DNA of 64,000 nt from Paralithodes platypus (Eukaryota > Arthropoda > Malacostraca > Decapoda > Lithodidae), in assembly GCA_032716605.1 (NCBI GenBank), contig CM064523.1, positions 39,515,026-39,579,025 of the forward strand, read 5' to 3'. A model generated the notes under the pieces. It was not told the DNA's origin and did not search any database. It saw only the letters and a list, made by a program, of their open reading frames with translations. Positions 56,205 through 64,000 of the stretch are shown here, in pieces. The position numbers and the translations under genes were made by a program. Positions within the stretch are counted from its first letter, which is position 1. Each line of letters opens with the position of its first letter.

Positions 56205-58106
56205 TGTGACGCTTCTGCATAGTAACCACGTGCGGGCATGCGCACGCGTCGGCTGCCCAGCCGTTTAGAAACCGGCTGGTGGTAGCCGGCCGGTAGGCTT
56301 TCCCTTAGTATATATCCTACGACAATGTAACTAATGTCTGGGATATTCTTATGTTGTTTCACAGCTTCAAGCTGCCCTTATTCTTAACCAACGCATCTTA
56401 GCATATTTTATTCTCGATAGTTGATTGTTTCATTATAATATATAAGATGTAAGTCTAGTGAGAGTGGGAGGAGACGAGCGGGAGAGAGAGACCGGCTTGG
56501 GGACGTTGTTTCGCGCGGAGAGTCCAGCTTGGGACGAGCCTGAAGCGTTGCCACATGCATTTGATTGCAACGTTAGACTTAGTTTCGACTCACGCACGGG
56601 GTAGAGGATTTTGACCAGGCAACGGTGTTGAGTGTTGCCAAGCCTGGGATGTATTCTGCATGCCTAGGGCGGGGTCCAGACAGATCCAAGACTCAGAGCT
56701 CACCTCATTGTCGTACCCTTCGGACCCCCTTGATATCTATCCCTCTCAACCCCACTTAGAAACGTTCTCTCTTACTTTGTATACCTTCTTTCCACTACTT
56801 CACCAATCTATTTAATTATTCCATCCCCTTGATAGACCTTATATCTATTATTGTATTAACGACGAGCTCTCAGATAACTAGATAGGATTTTGGGCCTTAT
56901 GCAGAGATGTAATTGTTAATGAGACCTAGGAAGCTTTTTTGTTGTCTCATATTTGGTGGTTTCATGCTTGCTAGTGTGTTCTTGTGTCAGGTTAGCAGGG
57001 GCTAGACCGGAGGGGAGGCTTTTTGCGATCCTTTAAGTAAAGTCTGCTGGTGCGAGTCCCGTGGACCCGCACGACTTTACTAGGATACCCGTGGGAGTCT
57101 GGGGGCATTTTCTTGTCTGTGTCCCTGTGTGTCTAGCGTTGTGTTGTGTGAGGGCCATTGCCTAGTCCACTCAGCACTGCGCTAGCACGTCTTGCTTTTG
57201 TTTTAGGGTCGCCAGGTGAGAGTCAGATACTTGCGATCTGAGTCTCTCAAGAGAGCACCCTTTCAATTAGAGTAATTTGGCGCACAGACCTGGGAACGTC
57301 CCTAGGCTAGAGCAGGTGGCTCAGCCCGGGTATCCGAAGCCTATATCCTTCCGGCTAGACCTCTGCCACCTGGCAGATTAACAGCTAAGGGTTTATTACC
57401 TCTGTATGCTTGTTATTGTGCCACAGTTTACCGTTTTTGTGAGAATTGTGAGTCAGGGTGTGGCTTAGAGACTCTGTCCGAGCAGGCTTGCCTGACTAAG
57501 AGTGAGAAGCACACCTGTATGTGGTTATGTTGCGAGTTGCTGCCTTTATTTAATTATACCTATGCCATTATACACTGTATGTCCTATCACTAGTATTTAT
57601 TCCTGCTTATGACTTAAGAGTTCTCCAAATCCGTAACGTACTTTCTTTGCTAAGCATCAGATCCTACAGTAGCCGCATGCAGTTTAGAGACCCGCATCTT
57701 GTCTACCTGTACGATGTTTTTGAGGACTGTTTGCTTTCACCTTCTTTCACGCAGGGGTGATTAGTTGTATTAATTAACGTAACATTAAATGTACTTTCTT
57801 CTAGTTTGTTATTAAATTGTTTCTGCAATTTAATTCCGTTGTCTATCTTTTCCTTGAAGCTTTAAGTCAACTTAATTGTGTGATCTTTTATATAGCCTGC
57901 TTGACTATCAGCAGTCTATAGTGCGTGCACCCTGTAACCGAGTCATAGGATACCTCGTTGTCCAGGCAGGACTCTTGACGGTTTAGGGTGGTTTGTTGCC
58001 TGGTTTTATAGATAAGGGTTGGATCTAGCGTTTTCCGTTGTTGCTTGTTGCCGCATACCTAGTCCAATAGAAAGAGCCCAGTGTTTATATATCCCAGGAC
58101 GTAACA
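56205..58106 (+). repeat. 3' LTR of element B
   Basis: 1902 bp, near-identical to 49038-50919. Extra 16 bases (about TTTCCTTGAAGC region at 57847-57863) compared with the 5' LTR. Confidence 0.95.
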
Positions 58107-58320
58107 ACAGATATTCAAGTGCTTTGTGGCAACCCAAAATATTTGTATTTATTTTCATAATTTTGCATGTTGATTCCTACACTATAGTTACGTTGTTTAC
58201 AGCCCATTCTATGAAGATAATGAAACAAATATATTTTCACTCCACCCTAGTGGAGAGGGAGGAATAGCACCGGAATCATCCAAGGTGGAGTTTCTAGCAA
58301 AAGTTTGAGCGAAGAGTTTA

Positions 58321-59729
58321 CAGGGTGATTAAAAAAAAGTGTAATGATTTCACATGTTTATTCTGAGAGAAGGACAACTCATATAGCATTGAACTGAGAA
58401 TTTAATGAAAATACACATCATGCCATTTTTAGAACAGTAATTGTGAACTCAATAACTCAGCTGAGAACAAAATGGCACTGGATTGTCCTAAATCAGCATT
58501 CACACAAATTTCTTGTAATTCACGTTCTCTAAATGTGCGCCATTGCAATTGAGACAGGCTTTGATTCTGACCCCAAAGTTCTGTCCCACTTTCCTTAGGG
58601 TCTCAGGTGTGACTTGTTGGACGTAGTTGGTCACATTCAGCTTGAGCTGAGCCAGTGTATCAGGTTTGTCAGCGAACACAGATCCCTTGGCAGCCCCCAC
58701 AGCCAGAAGTCCAGTGGGTTCAGGTCGGGGCTGTAAGGCGACCATTCGTGGGTGGTGCCGAGAGCAAGGAGGCGGTTGTTAAAGAGCTGTTGCAGATAGT
58801 CAATGGTGGCATGTGCAGTATGAGGTGGGGCCCCATCCTGCATGAACCAGGCCATACGGAGCTGGCCTGGAGTGAGGGATGCACTCAGGTCAATGTGGAA
58901 CTGCCTGATGATCTCACGGTAACGTTCAGCATTGACGGTGACGGTCCGACCACCTTCTTCGAACCATTAGGGACCAAGACATCCATGCCTGGCATTGTAA
59001 GCCACAAAGGCAGTGAGCTTTGGGCCCTTCAGCTGCTTCTCTGTGATCTCCTCAGGTAGCTCAGAGCCTGGTTGTTGATGGAGCCGTTGATGTGGAAGTG
59101 TGCCTCGTCGGAGAACCAGATGTGGTTGATCCATCCTGGGGTGCGTTCAAGCTTTTGGCTGAGCCAATCACACATGACATGCCTTCTTTGCATGTCCTCT
59201 GCTTTTAGTTTATGCCTCACAGATATGGTGTAAGGGAATAGCTTGAGCTCCTTGGTCATAATACGCAACAGACTGGAGGGGGAGAGTCCCAACTCTTGGG
59301 AGCGGCGGCGGTGAGACTTCTTTGGGCTTCTGATGGCTGAGTTGCGCACAGTATCAATGTTTGCCTGGTTCTTTGTGACTGCTGCTGGACGTCCACTGTT
59401 CCCCTTGTGTGTGCTGTGGACAGTACCCTTGCTCTCAAAGTGCTTGACAAACCTCAGTATAACATTATTTTTAGGTACATCATGTGTTTGAACTTTGAAC
59501 TCGCGGCAGAACCGACGACGGACTTGACGTACGATTTGGTCTCATACCAGAATTCAACTATCTTGACTTTCTGCTCGGCTGTGAATACCATTTTAGCTAG
59601 AACCTTGTAATTGACTTATGCCAAATGGCATGATACCACCATCACAACCTGAAAAGATAAAGTGTGTAGGTTAAAAAATGAAGAAATGACATACATGTGA
59701 AATCATTACACTTTTTTTTAATCACCCTG
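58321..59729 (-). mobile_element. mariner-like transposon (D-41-D type), TA target
   Basis: TIRs CAGGGTGATTAAAAAAAAGT... at 58321-58357 and the exact inverse at 59693-59729, flanked by TA (58319-58320, 59730-59731). 1409 bp. Inserted in LINE-F between the SSDKA and LFAQTF residues. Confidence 0.93.
58500..59591 (-). pseudogene. mariner transposase, frameshifted
   Basis: ATG at 59591 gives MVFTAEQKVKIVEFWYETKS and a helix-turn-helix N-terminus. Parts continue in shifted frames: SGRPAAVTKNQANIDTV, SPKKSHRRRSQELGLS, INHIWFSDEAHFHING (first Asp), FMQDGAPPHTAHATID (second Asp), SPYSPDLNPLDFWLWG (third Asp), and a C-terminal tail ending at the stop near 58500. I count 41 residues between the second and third Asp, a spacing known for some mariner lineages. 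Shifts near 59340, 59030 and 58720 inactivate it. Confidence 0.88.
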
Positions 59730-59731
59730 TA

Positions 59732-60033
59732 GCTTTGTCAGAGGAAGAAGTGATGGTTGTACCATCAGAGTGGAAAAGGGGAGGGAAAGACGAGGAAGAG
59801 ACATTGTTGGAGAGGTTTTTGGCTAGATGCCAGAAAGCTTGGGAAGAGCTAGAGTTGGATAGTTCAGTGCATTTATTATTGATGAAAGAGTGTTTGGCAA
59901 GTCGAAGAACAGATTTGGCTTGATTCCGGGCAGAAACATAGGAAGAATGAGAGTCTTGAGTTTTAAGGCGACGGTACCGTTTGAATGCTTCCTCCTTATT
60001 GCGGCCAGCAGTAGAACAGGCGTGAGTAAACCA
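59732..60033 (-). pseudogene. LINE-F segment between endonuclease and RT
   Basis: The minus frame reads WFTHACSTAGRNKEEAFKRY, SSYVSARNQAKSVLRLAKHS, KCTELSNSSSSQAFWHLAKN and FHSDGTTITSSSDKA, the linker before the RT in this LINE group. It continues through 58318-58258 into the RT at 47009 once insertions are removed. The 5' edge runs into TA repeats. Confidence 0.85.
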
Positions 60034-60083
60034 AGATATATATATAGTAAACCATATATATATATATATATATATAAATATTA
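60034..60083. repeat. (TA)n microsatellite
   Basis: TATATA runs with one internal repeat of AGTAAACCA, between LINE-F and a SINE. Confidence 0.85.
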
Positions 60084-60510
60084 GGGGAGGTGTGGTGGAG
60101 TAGTCCTTGCCACTGGACTGGTAATCCAATGGACCCGGGTTCGAATACCGATATATCAATGAGAAGATATTATTGGGATGGAATTTGTGCTGTACCTAGT
60201 ATCATTGCATTACCACAAAGCCGACCGAAATGCCAAAAAATACCCTCATTGATGCATGATTAAATAGCACTGTATGAATATTCCTATATACAAATTATGC
60301 TACAGGGCGGTATTGCCTAGTGAGTAAATTGCTTAATAGGTGGCATTCTGAGAGTGAGGGTCTGAGTCTAGGGGATGAGACAGTGAATCACAGAGGCGTA
60401 GCAGCTTTAGAGGTGGGGCTGCTTTGAGCCGTGAGTGGGTATTCATATGTCTTACTCCCTAGACTTGAACGAGACCTCACGGGTTGAGCGGTTGGATGTG
60501 TCGAGAACAG
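60084..60510 (+). mobile_element. tRNA-derived SINE, family B, copy 2
   Basis: Starts GGGGAGGTGTGGTGGAGTAG, with B box ACCCGGGTTCGAATACC at about 60133-60149. The body matches the minus-strand copy at 6817-7313 to about 60510; the poly-A tail is not evident. Confidence 0.82.
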
Positions 60511-61480
60511 ATGTACTCAACATGAATGAATCTTCTAGTGAATAAAGAATGTAAATAAAGGCTAGAATAAGAATTAAGAGAGAACACTGATAATGGTACA
60601 GCAGATAAGGATCCGAGTCTCCTTATCATAATCAGCCAATGTATACAATAGCCAGAACCTGCCTGTGTATATCTGTGAGTAATCATTGATCAGCTGTTGT
60701 TTACATAATGGTTTTATGATTTATAGTATATATTAGAAGTTAATATAATTATGTATCAATAGATTAAGTGATAGATTAATAACTCAGTTTTAAAGTGTAA
60801 TTCAGATATCTACTGTGGAAGTAGATCAAGTAGCACTATATGTTAAATAAACACTACCATGTTGGTAAACACTGGAAATCTAATCCAAGATTACAAGTCC
60901 TAAGAGATTACTTCCGAGTCCATAGTTTAATTACATAGTTATATATATAATTTAAACACGTGAGTGTAAACGTGGAAGCTATTCACACGTGAGTGTGGAC
61001 GTGGACATATTCACTTGAGACCTATATAAGCTCAAGATTAAAACTCTAAAAGTTAGTACCAGTACCAGCCAGTAGCCGTCCAGAACACCACAGCCCTAAC
61101 TAAACAAGGCTCCCCAGCCATACACAGTTTCATCATGGACTCCAAGGGAGAGTCCCAGAAAGACACATTTAATCCTAGTGAGTACCAATTAAATATAATA
61201 TTAGATGTATAAAATAGTAATGGTTGGAACTTATAGGAAACAACGGTGTTATAAGTTATCATACAAGCTACATTAAATATAACCAAGTATATAATATCAT
61301 TCAATACGTGTTATAACAATCCAAGTCGTCTTGGTAAATTATTCAGTCATTTACAACTCTGTGAAACTCTGTGAAACTATTATCTGAAGTGTAATAATAT
61401 TTAAACTATATACTGTATAAATCAAAAGCTTTAAAAAAAGTGCAAATAAACAAAATTCATAACTTTGTTTTTCGTAGGTA
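60511..61480. other. No gene recognised; AT-rich, CACGTG repeats
   Basis: Two CACGTGAGTGT-like repeats at about 60958 and 60985. A possible promoter and short first exon at 61022-61183 is listed separately. No protein motifs are seen. Confidence 0.4.
61022..61183 (+). promoter_or_regulatory. Possible TATA promoter with short first coding exon
   Basis: TATATAAG at about 61023-61031 is followed about 105 bases later by ATG 61135 (MDSKGESQKDTFNP) and a consensus donor GTGAGT at 61178-61183. Spacing fits a small first exon of a spliced gene or an element transcript, but no second exon was found. Confidence 0.25.
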
Positions 61481-61526
61481 GTAGGGGTAGGCAGCCCCGC
61501 CCAGGGAAGTACTACCGCCAAGGTTT

Positions 61527-62036
61527 CGGGAGACTCGGGGAATAGCCTGAATTCCATTTTCTCTCCCAGGCCTTGGTAGCTGGATACATATCTTTCTGCC
61601 TCACACATCAGGGGTATCAGGAAAACCCTCTTTATATAACATACACATCCAACTTCACGACATTGCCCTACATTGCTATCCTCTATCCATAAAACACTAC
61701 TCTTCCCACTACATATCATACATGTAACACCATACACCTTACCCAATAAACATGGCAGTACAATTGTTAAGAGCAAACCGCAACGGGAGACTCGGGGAAT
61801 AGCCTGAATTCCATTTTCTCTCCCAGGCCTTGGTAGCTGGATACATATCTTTCTGCCTCACACATCAGGGGTATCAGGAAAACCCTCTTTATATAACATA
61901 CACATCCAACTTCACGACATTGCCCTACATTGCTATCCTCTATCCATAAAACACTACTCTTCCCACTACATATCATACATGTAACACCATACACCTTACC
62001 CAATAAACATGGCAGTACAATTGTTAAGAGCAAACC
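61527..62036 (+). repeat. Two tandem 5' units of LINE-X (257-bp period)
   Basis: CGGGAGACTCGGGGAATAGC starts each unit; both end with ATGGCAGTACAATTGTTAAG. In the first unit the ATG frame runs into the second unit and stops after 16 codons; in the second it opens ORF2. Confidence 0.92.
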
Positions 62037-64000
62037 TGGTGGTCCCTCGGATATCCACCCCCGGCAGGGTTGGGTCATTGACACAGGGCCCTCCCGGTCG
62101 TCATCATGCGACTGTGTCAAGAGCATTGCAACGTCCCAAAGCTGCTCGTCGGTGCAGCTTTTTCTTTAGCAATATAAGGGGACTTCACTCTAACATCAAT
62201 TCTGTACACCAATTTCTTCAAGCAGAATCCCCTACTCTCCTTTTTTTGACAGAGACTCAAGTAACATCCACATCTGACACGTCTAGATTTAATTTTCCAG
62301 GTTATCAACTGCTCCAAAATTTCAGACCTAAAGGAGGTGTATGTTGCTTCTCAAAATCTGAAATTGCCCTGGAGGAGGTTACTGGTTTCAATTGTCCCTA
62401 TTTTGATTATTCTTTATACAAATTAATTTCTGCTGGTAAATTTAAATACATATGTTGCATCTACCGTTCCCCAAATACTCCTCCAGAGCAAAGTCTTTTT
62501 GATTCTCTGTCCTCACAACTCAGTGTCCTCAACTTAAATGCTTCTTCTGAAATCACTGTGTTGGGTGATTTTAATGTCCATAATGTTGAATGGCTCACTC
62601 ATTCAGCCAGGACTGATGATGCTGGTCTTGAATGTGAGTTATTTGCAGACTCATTTAATCTCACTCAACTAGTCAACCAACCCACCCGTGTACCAGATAA
62701 TCCTAATCATAATTCCCACCTACTGGACTTTTATGATGTTACAGTGAGGTCCCCGCTTGGATCTTCTGATCACTGTCTGATACAGGCCACCTGTCTATCA
62801 CCTACCACACCTTCCCACTCTGAACCTGTTTTGGTGACTAAATGGCATTACGATAGGGCAGACTGGGAGGGTCTTCAAGGTTTCTTTATTGATATTCCCT
62901 GGACCTCTTTATTTTCTAATGATGCACACTCCACCTTGAGCCACATACAAAATTTTGTAAAAATTGGAATGGAAACTTTTATTCCTCATCAAAAGTACAG
63001 TAAAAGATCTAATTCACCTAAATGGTTTGACCATAATTGTGCTAGAGTAACTGAACAAAAAGCAATAGCCTACAATGCATACACAAGATCAAAAACACAT
63101 GAAGCCTTTAATTACTTTAGAAACATCAGAAATCATGCCAAAACTGTATTAAACCTAACTAAATCAAACTTTCTCCACAAGCAGGCAAATAAACTTCTAA
63201 ATAATCCAAATGATAACAAAATATTTTGGTCTACTCTTAACTCATTTAAATCCAACTTCACTACTGCTTCATCCATTCCACCATTAAAATCTCCGACTGG
63301 CAATCTTGTAAGTGACCCACGAGGTAAAGCTAACCTTCTTGCGGATATTTTCTCCACCAACTCAACCTTAGATGAAATAAATCAAGATGTCCCTGTACTT
63401 AATTTTAATTCGCCTGAAATTCCCTCACTTAAGATCCACACCAGACATGTCAAAACTATTTTGCAGAATCTCTCGGTAGATAAGGCTCCTGGTCCAGATG
63501 AAATTCCTCCAATAGTACTTAAGAATTGCTCCTTGGTGCTCGCTCCTGTATTGGCAAAATTTTTCCGTCTTTGTACTCATACCTCATGCTTCCCAGTACC
63601 CTGGAAAGAAGCAAACATCCATCCAGTTCCTAAAAAAGGTGCCTCTTCAGATCCATCAAACTACAGACCAATAGCTATAACTTCCACTCTTGGTAAAGTC
63701 TTTGAAATTATATTAAATAATCACATAATTAAGCATCTTGAGAATAATAAATTAATCAGTGATAGGCAATATGGTTTTAGACGATGTCGATCAACTGCAG
63801 ACATGCTTTGCCTTCTTACGCATCAAATCAACCAAGCTACAGACCAACATGGTGAAACACATACAATAGCACTGGATATATCAAAGGCATTTGATAGAGT
63901 CTGGCATCAATCCTTATTGTCGAAGATGTCACACTACGGCCTTGCATCATTAGTTCCACTAATTTATTCTTATCTTCATAACAGAAAAATATGTGTAATG
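62009..64000 (+). CDS. LINE-X ORF2: AP-endonuclease and RT (partial, open to window end)
   Basis: ATG at 62009 opens 664 codons without a stop to base 64000. Endonuclease blocks are all present: FFFSNIRGLHSNI (Asn), FLTETQ (Glu), FPGYQLLQNFRPKGG, CIYRSPN, LGDFNVHNVEWL (Asp/Asn), GSSDHCLIQ (Asp/His). RT blocks: KAPGPDEIPPIVLKN, PVPKKGASSDPSNYRPIA, YGFRRCRSTADML, DISKAFDRVWH (motif A). The sequence ends at HNRKICVM, before the YADD motif, so the rest lies outside. Compared with copy 1 it lacks 24 bases at about 62727 (in frame) and has the consensus Ala in motif A. The start was chosen because the frame is open only from here and the preceding unit has the same ATG. It may be intact; 64000 is a window edge, not an end. 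Confidence 0.85.
   Translation, partial: MAVQLLRANLVVPRISTPGRVGSLTQGPPGRHHATVSRALQRPKAARRCSFFFSNIRGLHSNINSVHQFLQAESPTLLFLTETQVTSTSDTSRFNFPGYQLLQNFRPKGGVCCFSKSEIALEEVTGFNCPYFDYSLYKLISAGKFKYICCIYRSPNTPPEQSLFDSLSSQLSVLNLNASSEITVLGDFNVHNVEWLTHSARTDDAGLECELFADSFNLTQLVNQPTRVPDNPNHNSHLLDFYDVTVRSPLGSSDHCLIQATCLSPTTPSHSEPVLVTKWHYDRADWEGLQGFFIDIPWTSLFSNDAHSTLSHIQNFVKIGMETFIPHQKYSKRSNSPKWFDHNCARVTEQKAIAYNAYTRSKTHEAFNYFRNIRNHAKTVLNLTKSNFLHKQANKLLNNPNDNKIFWSTLNSFKSNFTTASSIPPLKSPTGNLVSDPRGKANLLADIFSTNSTLDEINQDVPVLNFNSPEIPSLKIHTRHVKTILQNLSVDKAPGPDEIPPIVLKNCSLVLAPVLAKFFRLCTHTSCFPVPWKEANIHPVPKKGASSDPSNYRPIAITSTLGKVFEIILNNHIIKHLENNKLISDRQYGFRRCRSTADMLCLLTHQINQATDQHGETHTIALDISKAFDRVWHQSLLSKMSHYGLASLVPLIYSYLHNRKICVM

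Larger units (their letters stand above)
49038..58106 (+). mobile_element. Gmr1-like Ty3/gypsy element B (full length, RT-deleted)
   Basis: LTRs 49038-50919 and 56205-58106, TG...CA ends, ACAG duplicated outside (49034-49037 and 58107-58110). Domain order on the plus strand is gag, protease, integrase, RT, RNase H: integrase lies before RT, the order of copia elements and of the Gmr1 group within Ty3/gypsy. The capsid is SCAN-like. The LTRs differ by only scattered bases and one 16-bp indel, so the insertion is young, yet the RT lacks its catalytic centre. Confidence 0.92.
47010..58249 (-). mobile_element. DNA transposon with 8-bp TSD, carrying gypsy B
   Basis: Inverted ends TAGGGTGGAGTGAAAAT at 47010-47026 and 58233-58249. 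GTGGAGAG is duplicated outside (47002-47009 and 58250-58257). Without gypsy B it is about 2.17 kb. The ends contain tandem repeats: two 142-bp-spaced units at 47046-47311, and two 182-bp-spaced units at 48841-49037 plus 58107-58210. The motif GTGGCAACC appears in opposite orientation near the two ends. TSD length would fit hAT, P, Merlin or Zisupton groups; I cannot assign it. Confidence 0.8.
45327..60033 (-). mobile_element. LINE-F, split by nested transposons
   Basis: The poly-A tail corresponds to the T run at 45327-45336. LINE pieces are 45327-47009, 58250-58320 and 59730-60033. Between them lie an 8-bp-TSD DNA transposon (47010-58249, which contains gypsy B) and a mariner (58321-59729). 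Joining the pieces with one copy of each target duplication gives a frame running through SSDKA, LFAQTFARNSTLDDSG, PPSPPSSLLLMPN without a break. The 5' part beyond 60033 is lost. Confidence 0.85.
61481..64000 (+). mobile_element. LINE-X copy 3, 5' end with tandem promoter-like units, runs off the window
   Basis: The 5' region is a direct repeat of 257-bp period (61527-61779 and 61784-62036), followed by an open ORF2. Closely related to 7600-10139 but with far more 5' sequence. The start at 61481 is an estimate. Confidence 0.85.

Noticed and set aside
61351..62126. Two similar minus-strand frames suggesting a duplicated secreted protein
   Set aside because: They are antisense readings of the tandem 257-bp 5' units of LINE-X.
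63133..63360. Minus-strand frame MVEKISARRLAL, repeated at 8221-8448
   Set aside because: It is the antisense shadow of the LINE-X ORF2; its recurrence only reflects the repeated LINE.

Overview
This window reads as nuclear DNA of an invertebrate animal, most likely an arthropod and perhaps a decapod crustacean. That is inference from the mix of elements: several non-LTR retrotransposon lineages, tRNA-derived SINEs, Ty3/gypsy elements with LTRs of about 1.8-2.1 kb, a mariner with D-41-D spacing, TTAA-flanked MITEs and microsatellites. I find no convincing host protein-coding gene, rRNA or functional tRNA gene. Nearly everything recognisable is transposable-element sequence, much of it nested.

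Layout. 1-3445: minus-strand Jockey-like LINE carrying a SINE. 4383-5093: MITE with 30-bp inverted ends. 6817-7313: tRNA-derived SINE. 7600-10139: 5'-truncated LINE of a family called LINE-X here. 10535-24463: old gypsy element A (gag-PR-RT-RNase H-IN) with its LTRs, holding a SINE, a LINE-X fragment, a solo LTR and a CR1-like LINE. 24464-29486: minus-strand Jockey-like LINE carrying a 3.27-kb transposon with 430-bp inverted repeats and a PIN/FEN-like nuclease gene (24530-27798), and a TTAA-flanked MITE (28158-29038). 30021-30644: MITE filled with ACTCGTGTT-like repeats. 31285-32435: SINE and RTE LINE. 33050-34230: LINE relic. 34329-36103: solo LTR. 36863-44708: deleted Gmr1-like gypsy element C on the minus strand.

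45327-60033 is one LINE split by nested insertions. A DNA transposon with an 8-bp target duplication (47010-58249) sits in the LINE and is itself split by a complete Gmr1-like gypsy element B (49038-58106). A mariner (58321-59729) cuts the same LINE again. Removing the DNA transposon and the mariner restores the LINE reading frame across both joins. The window ends with a second SINE of the 7-kb type and a LINE-X copy whose endonuclease/RT frame is open for 664 codons to the last base.

The most unusual content is: the Gmr1-like elements (integrase before reverse transcriptase and a SCAN-like capsid); the PIN/FEN-nuclease transposon; and the 8-bp-TSD transposon encoding an uncharacterised protein family. 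There is no operon-like organisation. The genes work together only within each element, as retrotransposition or transposition machinery, and almost all are broken.
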